Shown: positions 1 through 8,515 of the stretch, one piece after another
Position numbering within the stretch: position 1 is the stretch's first letter
Layout of the letters: each line of letters begins with the position of its first letter
Source of the DNA: an uncultured Candidatus Saccharibacteria bacterium
GTDB lineage: Bacteria; Patescibacteriota; Saccharimonadia; Saccharimonadales; Saccharimonadaceae
NCBI GenBank assembly: GCA_937974295.1
Contig: CALBWN010000026.1
Coordinates: 1-22,268, forward strand
DNA: 22,268 nucleotides
Reading direction: 5' to 3'
Program-made: the position numbers and the translations under genes
Notes under the pieces: model-generated
What the model was told of the DNA's origin: nothing
Databases searched by the model: none
Seen by the model: the letters and a program-made list of their open reading frames with translations, nothing else

Positions 1-33
<33 letters not shown>

Positions 34-61
34 AAAAAGAAAAGATGTACTTTTCATAAAA

Positions 62-85
62 GATGCTTCCCTGCTGGGAAGCGTC
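62..85 (-). promoter_or_regulatory. Hairpin in the 16S rRNA leader
   Basis: An inverted repeat with ten-base arms (62-71 and 76-85) and a four-base loop lies about 30 bases before the mature 16S end. One arm pair is a mismatch when read on the minus strand. On that strand it is followed by only four T, so it is a poor terminator. A leader structure or a processing element is more likely, but no function is shown. Confidence 0.5.
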
Positions 86-128
86 TATAACTCAAAAATA
101 GACTGACGATGATTATTGCACAACTAAA

Positions 129-140
129 TTGTTAAGATAC
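129..140 (-). promoter_or_regulatory. boxA-like rRNA antitermination site
   Basis: On the minus strand the leader reads TCTTAACAATTTA, which closely resembles the Escherichia coli rRNA boxA context (CTTTAACAATTTA). boxA binds NusB/NusE (S10) and helps RNA polymerase read through the rRNA operon. It lies about 45 bases after the predicted transcription start, as expected. The call rests on sequence similarity only. Confidence 0.55.
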
Positions 141-192
141 GAAATGTCTCGTTGTTGGCCCTTGTTTTCGTTCCCTCAACCAGACTGAAACC

Positions 193-221
193 ATCATAGC
201 GTATTTTTTGCGGATGGTCAA
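193..221 (-). promoter_or_regulatory. Sigma-70 type promoter of the rRNA operon
   Basis: On the minus strand: -35 TTGACC (216-221), 17-base spacer, -10 TATGAT (193-198). Transcription would start near 186, giving a 16S leader of about 150 bases. The -35 box is only 14 bases past the stop codon of the PAP2 gene, with no terminator between, so read-through from the gyrase cluster into the rRNA operon is possible. Confidence 0.85.
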
Positions 222-234
222 CACTTTTTTGCGA

Positions 235-669
235 TTATTTTGTCGCAAAAAATACAACTACGCCCACAAGCACGCCAAGCAGCGACCCAACGAAGATCTC
301 GAGTGGTGTGTGCCCCTGCGCAGCCCGCGGCAACGTGACGTCGACCCCAGTCTTCTTGATGACCTGCTGGATAGCAATGCCCTGCTCGCCTGATGAGCGC
401 CGCACCTTGACAGCGTCGTAGCATACAATGAGCACAAGTAGCGTTGTCACACCAACCAGTGGCGACTGCAGCCCCTGCTGCAGCACCAGCACCGTCCAGA
501 CCGACAGTGATGTAGCGGCATGCGAGCTCGGCATGCCACCAGAGATGAAGAGCTGATGGGTAAAGTCCAGCACCTTGCCTTTGGCGTGGGCAATTGCAAA
601 CTTAATGACGTGAGCAATCGCCCAGCTGATGGCGATGGCCACAATATACGGCGAGAGATACCACGGCAT
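235..669 (-). CDS. Divergent PAP2 family (DUF212/YuiD-like) membrane protein
   Basis: 144 residues. It shows the family's hallmark segments in order: SGGMPSSHAA near residues 43-52, YDAVKVRR near 84-91, and GHTPLEIFVGSLLG near 118-131. Hydrophobic stretches suggest an integral membrane protein with about four segments. The divergent PAP2 family resembles acid phosphatase/vanadium haloperoxidase enzymes, but its substrate is not firmly established; a lipid phosphatase role is possible. The start lies two bases after the gyrA stop, which suggests co-transcription with gyrBA. Confidence 0.9.
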   Translation of the reverse strand: MPWYLSPYIVAIAISWAIAHVIKFAIAHAKGKVLDFTHQLFISGGMPSSHAATSLSVWTVLVLQQGLQSPLVGVTTLLVLIVCYDAVKVRRSSGEQGIAIQQVIKKTGVDVTLPRAAQGHTPLEIFVGSLLGVLVGVVVFFATK

Positions 670-671
670 GG

Positions 672-3212
672 TTATGCCTCCTTATCCTCGTCTTTTTCGC
701 GCACAATACCGATCGATGAGACGGTATCCCCCTCGGCAAGACGCATCACACGCACACCTTGGGTAGTGCGACCAAGCGTTGGGATGTCGTGGAGCGCCAC
801 ACGGATGGTTTGGCCATTTTGGCTGATGAGGAGTGCCTCAGTGGCGTCAGGCTCGAGAGTTTGCACAGTGATAATCGGCCCCGTCTTGGCAGTCACTACT
901 GCCGCCTTAATACCGACCCCACCCCGCTTGTGGCAGGGGAAGTTGGCCGCTTTGGTAATCTTGCCGTAGCCGTTTTGGCTAATGACAAGCAATTGCTGGT
1001 CGCTACTGGTGACGATGTCCATCCCCACCACCGTATCATCAGGGCGGAGGCGTACACCACGCACGCCACGAGCAACGCGGCCCATTGGTCGACACTCTGT
1101 CTCGCTAAAGCGCACTGCCTGACCAGCTGATGTTGAGATTATTACATCATTGTCGCCATTGGTCTGCTTGATCCAGCGCAGCTCATCACCATCGTCGAGT
1201 TTGATGGTAATGAGACCATTGGTACGGATGTTGACGTAGTCGCGCAGTGTTGTCTTTTTTACAGTACCTTTGGTCGTGGCCATAAAGAGGTAGCCATCAT
1301 CGCTCGCATCCTTGGCATGGTTGATAATTGATGTAATTTTCTCTTCAGGCTGGAGCTGAAGCAAGTTGACCGCCGCAACACCCTTGGCTGCGAGGCTGGC
1401 AGCAGGCACTTCGTACGCCTTGAGGCGGAAGACCCGGCCCTTGTTGGTAAAGAAGAGCAGCCAGTCGTGGGTGTTGGCCGGAATAAGCTGGTCAATGCCG
1501 TCTTCTTCCTTAGTAGACATACCACGCTTGCCCTTGCCACCTCTGTTTTGGCGGCGGTATTCGCTTACCAGGGTGCGCTTAATGTAGTTCTCTGCTGTGA
1601 GAATAACAACGGTCTCTTCCTCAGGGATGAGCTCTTCGTCGCTGAATTTGCCTAGCTCGTGGTCGATGATCTTGGTGCGGCGCTCGTCACCGTACTTCTC
1701 CTTCATCTCGAGGAGCTCCTCTTTGATGAGGCGCAGGATCTCATTCTCATCGGCCAGGATAGCCTCTAGCTGCTTGATAAGCTCGTGCAGATAGCGCAGC
1801 TCGTCTTCGATCTCCTGGCGATCAAGGCCGGTTAGCTTGCGCAGCTGCATGGCAAGAATCGCCTTACCCTGGATCTCGCTGAGCGCAAAACGCTCCATCA
1901 ACCCCTGCAAAGCATCGTTGTAATTCTTACTTGCTCGGATTAGCTTGACGACTTCGTCGATGTTATCAAGCGCGATCTTGAGCCCTTCAAGAATATGAGC
2001 TCGTGCCTTCGCCTTCTTGAGCTCATACTCGGTGCGGCGGCGCACCACAATGCGCCGATGGGTAATGAACTCACCAAGGATATCGTGCAGACCAAGCACC
2101 CGTGGCTGGAGCCGCATCGCGTTCTCGCTACTGGGTACAAGCGCCAGCATGTTGTAGTGGAAGTTGGTCTGCAGTGCAGTGAGTTTGTAGAGCTGGTTGA
2201 GCACCTTCTTGGGGTAGGCATCCTTTTTAAGATCAATAACGACGCGCACATTACCCCGAGCCGATTCATCACGCAGGTCGCTGATGGAAGTGAGCTTCTT
2301 CTCGTGGACGAGGTCGGCGATCTTCTCAATCAGTGTTGCTTTATTAACGCCATAGGGCATTTCTGTGATGACGATGCGGTAGCGCCCACGCTTCTTCGTT
2401 TCCTCAATGGCCGCCACGGCGCGCATCGTCACGCTACCACGGCCAGTGGCGTAGGCTTGGCGCATTGGCGTGCCACCATAGACCACCGCACCAGTCGGAA
2501 AGTCTGGCCCTTTGATGTGCTGCATGAGGTCATCCAGCGTGGCATCGGGGTTATTGATGAGCTCGACTGTGGCATCGACCACCTCACCAAGGTTGTGAGT
2601 AGGGATGTTTGTTGCCATACCAACGGCAATACCAACCTGGCCGTTGAGTAGTAGATTGGGCAGCTTGGCTGGCAAGACGGTCGGCTCTTGGCGGGTGGCA
2701 TCGTAGGTGTCGCGGAATGGGACGGTTTCTTTATCGATATCTGCCAGGAGCGCCTCCGATACACGCGTCATCTTGGCCTCGGTGTAGCGCATTGCGGCGG
2801 GCGGGTCGCCGTCCATCGAGCCAAAGTTCCCCTGCCCTTGCACCAGCGGGTAGCGCTCAACCCAATCTTGGGCCATACGCACCATGGCATCGTAGATCGA
2901 GCTATCGCCGTGTGGGTGGTACTTACCCATCACCTCACCAACGATCTGGGCACTCTTGATCGTCTTAGATGTTGGGCCAATGCCCATTTTGTCCATCACA
3001 TAGACGATGCGACGATGGACAGGCTTCATGCCATCACGCACATCAGGCAGCGCGCGGTCGACAATGACCGACATCGAGTAGCGCAGGAAGTTGTCCTCCA
3101 TCACGTCCTCGACGGTACGGACCTCCACACTGCGTGAGTGGCTCTGGTCGGGCACGGTAGCTGGGGTGGTTGGTTGGTTATCTTCTGGCTGCATTGTATG
3201 TTCCTCGTTCAT
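672..3212 (-). CDS. gyrA: DNA gyrase subunit A
   Basis: 846 residues, a normal length for GyrA. The breakage-reunion domain has the catalytic tyrosine at residue 143 (AAMRYTE). The quinolone-determining region keeps Ser104 and Asp108 (E. coli Ser83 and Asp87), so it looks wild type. A GyrA-box, QNRGGKG, in the C-terminal beta-pinwheel domain argues for gyrase rather than topoisomerase IV. With GyrB it introduces negative supercoils using ATP. The start at 3212 is three bases after the gyrB stop and is probably coupled. An in-frame ATG at 3194 has a better ribosome binding site (AGGA, seven-base gap) and may be the true start; the first ~30 residues are a variable tail either way. Confidence 0.98.
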   Translation of the reverse strand: MNEEHTMQPEDNQPTTPATVPDQSHSRSVEVRTVEDVMEDNFLRYSMSVIVDRALPDVRDGMKPVHRRIVYVMDKMGIGPTSKTIKSAQIVGEVMGKYHPHGDSSIYDAMVRMAQDWVERYPLVQGQGNFGSMDGDPPAAMRYTEAKMTRVSEALLADIDKETVPFRDTYDATRQEPTVLPAKLPNLLLNGQVGIAVGMATNIPTHNLGEVVDATVELINNPDATLDDLMQHIKGPDFPTGAVVYGGTPMRQAYATGRGSVTMRAVAAIEETKKRGRYRIVITEMPYGVNKATLIEKIADLVHEKKLTSISDLRDESARGNVRVVIDLKKDAYPKKVLNQLYKLTALQTNFHYNMLALVPSSENAMRLQPRVLGLHDILGEFITHRRIVVRRRTEYELKKAKARAHILEGLKIALDNIDEVVKLIRASKNYNDALQGLMERFALSEIQGKAILAMQLRKLTGLDRQEIEDELRYLHELIKQLEAILADENEILRLIKEELLEMKEKYGDERRTKIIDHELGKFSDEELIPEEETVVILTAENYIKRTLVSEYRRQNRGGKGKRGMSTKEEDGIDQLIPANTHDWLLFFTNKGRVFRLKAYEVPAASLAAKGVAAVNLLQLQPEEKITSIINHAKDASDDGYLFMATTKGTVKKTTLRDYVNIRTNGLITIKLDDGDELRWIKQTNGDNDVIISTSAGQAVRFSETECRPMGRVARGVRGVRLRPDDTVVGMDIVTSSDQQLLVISQNGYGKITKAANFPCHKRGGVGIKAAVVTAKTGPIITVQTLEPDATEALLISQNGQTIRVALHDIPTLGRTTQGVRVMRLAEGDTVSSIGIVREKDEDKEA

Positions 3213-3215
3213 AGA

Positions 3216-5204
3216 TTAGATATCAAGCTCCTCTAGGCTGACCTTTGCAGCGTTGGCCTGGATGAAGTTCTTGCGTACACTTACTTCGTTGCCCATTAGC
3301 TTGGTAAAGATCGCGTCGGCACGCTCGGCATCCTCCAGCTGGACTTGCACGAGCACGCGGTGCTCGGGGTTCATCGTCGTCTCCCACAGCTGGTCGGCAT
3401 CCATCTCACCCAGACCCTTGTAACGCTGCAGGGCGGACTCACTCAGGCCAGCTTGTTTGATGCGGGGCTCGCTTGGGTCTATCTCTACCCCACGAGCCTT
3501 ACGCGCTGCAATCTGCTCATCGTAGTAGGCTTCGAGCGCTTCTTCGTTATAAATATATTCTTGCTTGTTGCCCGAGAGACGGAGCTTAAATAGAGGTGGT
3601 TTAGCCAAATAGATATGCCCTGCCTCCACAACTGGCTGCATATAGCGGAAGAAGAAGGTCATGAGCAATGTGGCAATGTGGCTGCCGTCGACATCGGCAT
3701 CAGTCATGATGATAATACGGTTGTAGCGCAGCCCCTTGATGTCGAAGGTGTCGCCAATCCCCACACCCATACCCTTGATGAGGCTGAGGATCTCACGGTT
3801 GGCGTACATTTTGTCGAGGCGGGCACGCTCGGTGTTAAGCACCTTACCACGCAGTGGCAAGATGGCCTGAGTGCGACTGTCGCGCCCAGTCTTGGCCGAG
3901 CCACCAGCCGAGTCACCCTCCACGATGTAGAGCTCACACTCTTCGGGATTTTTGCTGGAGCAGTCGGCCAGCTTGCCTGGCAGGCTTGCGCCATCAAGTG
4001 CCCCTTTGCGGATCACGGTATCGCGCGCTGCTCGGGCAGCCTTGCGAGCGCGGGCAGCCAGCGTTGCTTTGCCAACGATCTTCTTGGCCACTGCCGGATT
4101 TTCTTCTAGATAGTACGAGAAATACTCGCTCATCACTTGGTCAACGTAACGCCGCACCTCGGGGTTACCAAGCTTATTCTTGGTTTGGCCCTCAAACTGC
4201 GGGTCGGGCAGCTTGACGAGGATAACGGCAGTAAGCCCCTCGCGGATGTCATCGCCCGAGAGGTTGTCATCCTTCTCCTTGAGGAGACCATTCTTGCGCG
4301 CATAGTCATTGATGACACGGGTCATTGCTGCGCGAAAGCCCACCAGGTGTGTTCCACCATCAGGGGTGAGCACGTTGTTAGCGAAAGGTCGGACGGTTTC
4401 GACATAGGTATCGTTGTATTGCACTGCCACCTCGATCATCGAGTCCTCGACTTGCTTCTCCACATAAAAGACATCGTCGCTCAGCACATCTTTACCAACG
4501 TTAAGGTTCTTGACATAACTGCGAATCCCTCCCTCGAAATAGAAAGCCTGGCGCTGCATGGTACGCTCATCGTACACAGTGGTGTAGACGCCTTTCGTGA
4601 GGTAGGCTTGGTGGCGAAGGTAGTGCGCCACCCACTTGTAGTCGAAGTCGACCGTCTCTTTAAAGATGGTTGGGTCGGGATAGAAGATAATCGTTGTGCC
4701 ATCGGGCCGGTCGGTCTTGCCCTTATTCTTGAGTGGCACAGTGGTATGGCCACGCTCAAATTCAATCCGATAGAGGCGTCCTTTGCGCACCACCTCAGCC
4801 ACGAGACGGCTGGACAGCGCATTAACCACGCTCGAGCCCACACCGTGCAAACCAGACGACACCTTGTAGCCACCGCCACCAAACTTACCACCAGCGTGCA
4901 GCACCGTCAGCACGGTCTCGAGTGTGCTGAGGCCAGTCTTGGGGTGCTTGTCTACCGGGATACCACGCCCGTTGTCGGTCACCATCAGGCCACCATCGGC
5001 CAAGATACGCACATCGACGCGCGAGGCATAGCCCGCAATCGCTTCATCGATGGAGTTATCAGCAATCTCCTTAATCAAATGGTGCACGCCATCGTAGCCC
5101 GTGCTACCGATATACATCCCCGGGCGCTTGCGGACTGGCTCGAGACCCTCGAGCACCTGAATTTGCGAACCGTCATACGATCCATTATCTACTTGTTTGT
5201 TCAT
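3216..5204 (-). CDS. gyrB: DNA gyrase subunit B
   Basis: 662 residues. The N-terminal GHKL ATPase shows DNSIDEA (50-56), DNGRGIPV (77-84) and the lid glycines around 105-123. The TOPRIM domain has EGDSAGG (429-435) and the metal-binding DADVDGSH (502-509). The C-terminal segment QRYKGLGEMD is typical. It powers strand passage by GyrA through ATP hydrolysis. It is the first gene of a gyrB-gyrA-PAP2 cluster. A GAGGG ribosome binding site lies about six bases before the start codon. Confidence 0.98.
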   Translation of the reverse strand: MNKQVDNGSYDGSQIQVLEGLEPVRKRPGMYIGSTGYDGVHHLIKEIADNSIDEAIAGYASRVDVRILADGGLMVTDNGRGIPVDKHPKTGLSTLETVLTVLHAGGKFGGGGYKVSSGLHGVGSSVVNALSSRLVAEVVRKGRLYRIEFERGHTTVPLKNKGKTDRPDGTTIIFYPDPTIFKETVDFDYKWVAHYLRHQAYLTKGVYTTVYDERTMQRQAFYFEGGIRSYVKNLNVGKDVLSDDVFYVEKQVEDSMIEVAVQYNDTYVETVRPFANNVLTPDGGTHLVGFRAAMTRVINDYARKNGLLKEKDDNLSGDDIREGLTAVILVKLPDPQFEGQTKNKLGNPEVRRYVDQVMSEYFSYYLEENPAVAKKIVGKATLAARARKAARAARDTVIRKGALDGASLPGKLADCSSKNPEECELYIVEGDSAGGSAKTGRDSRTQAILPLRGKVLNTERARLDKMYANREILSLIKGMGVGIGDTFDIKGLRYNRIIIMTDADVDGSHIATLLMTFFFRYMQPVVEAGHIYLAKPPLFKLRLSGNKQEYIYNEEALEAYYDEQIAARKARGVEIDPSEPRIKQAGLSESALQRYKGLGEMDADQLWETTMNPEHRVLVQVQLEDAERADAIFTKLMGNEVSVRKNFIQANAAKVSLEELDI

Positions 5205-5251
5205 TCATTTCCCTCACTATTAGGTCATTCGGGTTACATTACACGCACCTT

Positions 5252-5262
5252 ATTGTATCATA
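5252..5262 (-). promoter_or_regulatory. Possible -10 region(s) of the gyrB promoter
   Basis: On the minus strand two overlapping -10-like hexamers occur, TATGAT (5257-5262) and TACAAT (5252-5257), about 50 bases before gyrB. No good -35 box is seen at 16-18 bases, so this call is weak. Confidence 0.35.
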
Positions 5263-5316
5263 ATCGCCGAGGCAGCGAAAATAACAGGGGTAGAATAGTC
5301 TGCATACTAGCGGCTT

Positions 5317-6129
5317 TTATTCATATTTGCTCGTCGCAACGAGCCATAGGCCACTGATGAACGCTATCGGCGCAATCACGACCCACGTAATGCCGCCATA
5401 TATCGCAGCCGATATGACGAATAAGACACCTCCCCGCACAGCACTCATCGTACCCAGCCATTTCACTACATCAGAAGTAAAGAGACCCAGGTCATACCCA
5501 TGCGCACATAGCAGCACAAACAGCAACACACCATGCATCATCACCAGTGGTATGACTGGCCCAACCATCAGCCAGAAGCCAACTTTGCGCTTCATCATCT
5601 GGTTTTTCGTTGTGCAATCTCCATCATCTTTAGACCGCACTGGCAAGGCTGGCTGCGTGCCAAGCAGGAGATACCAGAGGTAGAGTGAGCCAACCAGGCT
5701 GAGCACATCGCTAACGATGATCATCGCATCACTCTGTACGCCCACCTTAAGTGGATTCTGCAGCACCCAAAAAGCATACAGCGTCGAGCCGGTCATAAAC
5801 ACAGCATTGATTGCAAGCAAGCTTAGTGCTCCAATCCTCTGCCAATACCGATCAGTGCGGTGCGACTGCTGCAGCGCAAGATAGCCCTGCACCAGCACAC
5901 TAATGCTCCAAACAACCAGTAGCCACCCAAACGCCCGCTCCCCGATAGTCCGGCTACTCACGAGCGTGACACTGTGCATACACAGCACCGCTGCACTGGC
6001 AATCATCCCCACCCCACCCGCAATCACCCACGCCTCAAGCAATGGGCGACGCGGCGGCGCAGACGCATCAGGCGTAGTTATATGGCTATGCTGTTTTGCG
6101 GTAGTTGTAGCGATGGATTGCTCTGACAT
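5317..6129 (-). CDS. Multi-pass membrane protein, unknown function (paralog 1)
   Basis: 270 residues. A short polar N-terminus (about 25 residues) is followed by about six or seven hydrophobic segments. I do not recognise a named family. It is clearly related to the next gene upstream (6172-7161): both have RRP(L/V)LEA before the first membrane segment, an HRTD..(W/I)QR loop, GS(L/I)YLWYLLL, a basic (K/R)(K/R)..(G).WL(M/I)V segment, and end in LVA(T/N)S. No catalytic motif is visible. A good ribosome binding site (AGAGGAGAA) sits seven to eight bases before the ATG. It lies upstream of and in the same direction as gyrB, but separated by about 110 bases. Confidence 0.8.
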   Translation of the reverse strand: MSEQSIATTTAKQHSHITTPDASAPPRRPLLEAWVIAGGVGMIASAAVLCMHSVTLVSSRTIGERAFGWLLVVWSISVLVQGYLALQQSHRTDRYWQRIGALSLLAINAVFMTGSTLYAFWVLQNPLKVGVQSDAMIIVSDVLSLVGSLYLWYLLLGTQPALPVRSKDDGDCTTKNQMMKRKVGFWLMVGPVIPLVMMHGVLLFVLLCAHGYDLGLFTSDVVKWLGTMSAVRGGVLFVISAAIYGGITWVVIAPIAFISGLWLVATSKYE

Positions 6130-6171
6130 GGGGTAGTTCTCCTCTGTTAGACGGTAGTTTTGGTGCTTAAG

Positions 6172-7161
6172 TTATTCGCGCTGGCTGTTTGCCACAAGCA
6201 CCATACCAATGATGAGCATGCCGATACATGGCACGATCAAGATCATGCCAGCAATCATAAAGATCAAGTGAATCATGCTGAAGAACGATAGTATTGACGT
6301 AAAGATCGTAGTACCTCGGCTTGTGCCGCTCATCAGCATCAACGTCCCCGAAAACTGCGCAAGAGCCGGAAGTACAAATGCCGTCACAATCAGCCAGAGA
6401 CCGATACGTCGACGCCGCATCAAACGAGCATATGCTGTAGCGGGCACATCAGGTGCAGTACGTGGCGCGGTGGTTCTCTTTGTACAGAGTAATAAGTACC
6501 AGAGGTAGATGGAGCCGAACACAGCGATGACGGTACTTACCTGCATGACTGTGCTGTTTATCCATATAACCGCCTTTTGTCCAGGGCTCACAAAGAACAA
6601 ATTGTATAGCCATTCACTTATGATGAGTGCAGCTGGGTTACCCGCCACTAGGAGCAAGGCAAGAAACCGCTGTATATAATGATCTGTCCGGTGGAGCTGC
6701 ATCAGCGTGCTAATTCCCTGTACTACCAAGCTCACACACCACGCCAGGATGAGCCAGCCAGCTACCCGCTCTGGTGACGTGCGGTCTACCTGCCCCACCA
6801 TCAGTGCACCATAGAAGCTCACCAGCGCGGCATACATCAGCATTCCTGCTGCTCCCGTCGCAATAAACGCCTCCAACACTGGCCGACGGCGAGCTGTGAC
6901 GTGTGCAACAGGGGTAGCTGACGATGGCGGTGTGTCTGTGTGGCTAGATGATGTATTATCTACGACAGCTTGCGATGAGCTGCTTGGTTGCGTGCTAGGT
7001 GATGGAACAGAGGTGCTATCTACCTTTGTTGTATTCTTCGCAACAGGTCGTGATTGTTGTGATTTTTGCTTGGTGCGCTGCATCGCGCGCCTCTTTGGAG
7101 ATGATGTCGCTTGTGTCTCTGGCGCGGTGGGCGCTGCTGGGGTTGATTTTTTTCGTGGCAT
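6172..7161 (-). CDS. Multi-pass membrane protein with disordered N-terminus (paralog 2)
   Basis: 329 residues. The first ~90 residues are rich in Ser, Thr, Pro, Gln and Lys and contain no membrane segment, so probably a disordered cytoplasmic tail. The rest repeats the architecture of the neighbouring 270-residue protein: RRPVLEA, HRTDHYIQR, GSIYLWYLLL, a run of five basic residues including RRRR, and a final membrane segment ending LVANS. The two genes are tandem paralogs with different tails. The family is unknown to me. The AGAGGAGGA ribosome binding site supports this start. It is 35 bases after the stop of the small membrane protein upstream, so the three may form one unit. Confidence 0.8.
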   Translation of the reverse strand: MPRKKSTPAAPTAPETQATSSPKRRAMQRTKQKSQQSRPVAKNTTKVDSTSVPSPSTQPSSSSQAVVDNTSSSHTDTPPSSATPVAHVTARRRPVLEAFIATGAAGMLMYAALVSFYGALMVGQVDRTSPERVAGWLILAWCVSLVVQGISTLMQLHRTDHYIQRFLALLLVAGNPAALIISEWLYNLFFVSPGQKAVIWINSTVMQVSTVIAVFGSIYLWYLLLCTKRTTAPRTAPDVPATAYARLMRRRRIGLWLIVTAFVLPALAQFSGTLMLMSGTSRGTTIFTSILSFFSMIHLIFMIAGMILIVPCIGMLIIGMVLVANSQRE

Positions 7162-7196
7162 AGAACCGTCCTCCTCTGCCTAGTATACGCGCCTCT

Positions 7197-7574
7197 TCAC
7201 CGTTTTGCCACATAAAAACATGCAATTGCCTCAAATGCAAAAACCAGTGCCAGCTCGTACCAGCCACCACGCCCCACCGAGCGCGCCCCAATCAGCAGCA
7301 CTGGTGCCAGCGCCAGTACCGAGCCAAAATAATAACAGCGCCGAAAGCTGAGCGTCACCGCTCGCCGCTGCGCCTCGGGCAGCCAGCGCCGCAGTGCCGC
7401 CGCAATGCCCGCCAGCAGGTACGTTAGCAACCCTAGCATCACCATATAGCACAGCACAAAGACGAGGACGATCCCCAGGGGGTGGATCGTCGCTGGCGTG
7501 GTGGTCTGCAGCACAATAGCCAGCAGCACCGCTGCAGCCACGCTCATACTGGCAAGCAGGATTCTTCGAGACAT
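7197..7574 (-). CDS. Small four-helix membrane protein, unknown function
   Basis: 125 residues from the ATG giving MSRRILLAS. Four hydrophobic segments (about residues 5-22, 31-57, 80-96, 105-120) are separated by short loops, with a basic loop (RRWLPEAQRR) between the second and third. No family recognised. The frame is open 18 codons further upstream, but a -10 box (TATAGT) lies inside that extension seven bases before this ATG, which favours this start and a leaderless mRNA. Alternative frames across this region look like shadows. Confidence 0.65.
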   Translation of the reverse strand: MSRRILLASMSVAAAVLLAIVLQTTTPATIHPLGIVLVFVLCYMVMLGLLTYLLAGIAAALRRWLPEAQRRAVTLSFRRCYYFGSVLALAPVLLIGARSVGRGGWYELALVFAFEAIACFYVAKR

Positions 7575-7581
7575 ATCTATC

Positions 7582-7610
7582 ACTATACCAAGCAATCCGC
7601 CTGGTGAGAA
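7582..7610 (-). promoter_or_regulatory. Promoter of the small membrane protein, leaderless arrangement
   Basis: On the minus strand: TTCTCA (7605-7610), 17-base spacer, TATAGT (7582-7587). The start codon at 7574 is where transcription would be expected to begin, so the mRNA would have essentially no 5' leader. Confidence 0.5.
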
Positions 7611-7643
7611 GCCCGAGCAGCCACACAAAGCAACGCGCTTGCA

Positions 7644-8015
7644 GCGTCCTCATAAGTAAAAAATTAGGACGCCCGGCAGCCGCTACGGGCTAGAGGTGCT
7701 CCACAGTGTGGAGCATGAGTGGTGTGCCTCAGGCATGCGCCATATAGAACGAGGCCACCACGCGTCGACGCCAAAAAGTACTTCTACTTGGGGGGGTACT
7801 CTCTTAGTATTGGCGGAGCGCAGGCAGTGCCAAAGCTCAGCACTGTGCTGCGCTCTGCCGCTGCCTGGTGTACGCCAATGGCGACGCCATGTTGGGTTAA
7901 TTAGTAGGGTAAGCTTTTCCGTTTTTTCTTGGGTGTTTGTGTTTGTCAAAGCTTACTTCTACGTTAGCACAAGCACTATGGTAAGTCAATGCGTTTTGCG
8001 GCTGAGCTGCAAAAC
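7644..8015 (+). ncRNA. Candidate structured RNA, unidentified
   Basis: A gene-free stretch holds successive strong helices: 7644-7650/7666-7672; 7696-7705/7707-7716; 7719-7730/7751-7761 (one bulge); 7769-7774/7810-7815 with an inner 5-bp helix; 7812-7823/7848-7859 with inner 7825-7830/7840-7845; 7909-7917/7948-7956; 7993-8002/8006-8015. Three helices contain a G-T position that is a valid G-U pair only if the plus strand is the RNA. It lacks the SRP GGAA core and tmRNA or RNase P signatures. I see no promoter or terminator, so the ends are arbitrary and the RNA assignment is inference. Confidence 0.4.
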
Positions 8016-8480
8016 CCCAGCAGGGCTTACGCTGTGGTTATTGCGTGCAGCACACTTGGTTATGACGATATTCGGCTTTGACGCTCAGCAATGGGCATCG
8101 AGCCACTATTGCTTATGGTAGCTCAACCAACGCACAGGTCGTTTGCGGTTGCCATACATCGCACCAACGCAAAGCACAAGCGACATCGCTATCGTGCGAA
8201 CTATCGCAAAACATTGCCTCGCCACTCTCCTTTTTTCCCACACGAACATCGGCAGCCTGCCCACCTCTCGCACCTCTGTGCTTTCGAGAGTTGTACACAG
8301 GCGTTTTTGTTGTATATAGTGCAATAATTTTTTGTTCGTTTTTGACTATGCACTGTATGTGACCCCTGTTATTTTCCATTACTCGTGTTGTGTTTATTAC
8401 GCAGTTTTTTGGCGATATGAGGCCAACCAGGGTGTCTGTTCGATGTGGTATTTTTTACGCAAAAATATTGCCAAAAATCG
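8016..8480. other. Intergenic stretch with no gene recognised
   Basis: No open frame here looks like a protein: the longer ones have random composition, no ribosome binding site and no recognisable motif. Small hairpins occur (for example TGCGA/TCGCA near 8196) and a T-run at 8231-8236, but no convincing RNA gene or terminator. A weak plus-strand promoter-like pair (TTGTAC near 8291, TATAGT 18 bases on) is noted without a target. Confidence 0.5.
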
Positions 8481-8509
8481 TTGACACAAGCGGTTTTCTC
8501 CCATATCAT
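8481..8509 (+). promoter_or_regulatory. Strong sigma-70 type promoter
   Basis: A perfect -35 TTGACA (8481-8486), a 17-base spacer and -10 TATCAT (8504-8509). Transcription would begin near 8516. No protein gene follows; an intrinsic terminator lies about 65-95 bases downstream, so the promoter appears to drive a short RNA. Confidence 0.7.
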
Positions 8510-8515
8510 AAGGGT

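Noticed and set aside
7683..7949. An 88-codon minus-strand frame beginning MTNTNTQEKTEK
   Set aside because: Its C-terminal half is translation of strong RNA helices, it has no family resemblance and no ribosome binding site, and base-pair evidence favours a plus-strand RNA.
7644..8015. tmRNA or SRP RNA
   Set aside because: No tRNA-like ends, and no GGAA/AGCAG SRP core; the real tmRNA is at 8747-9144.
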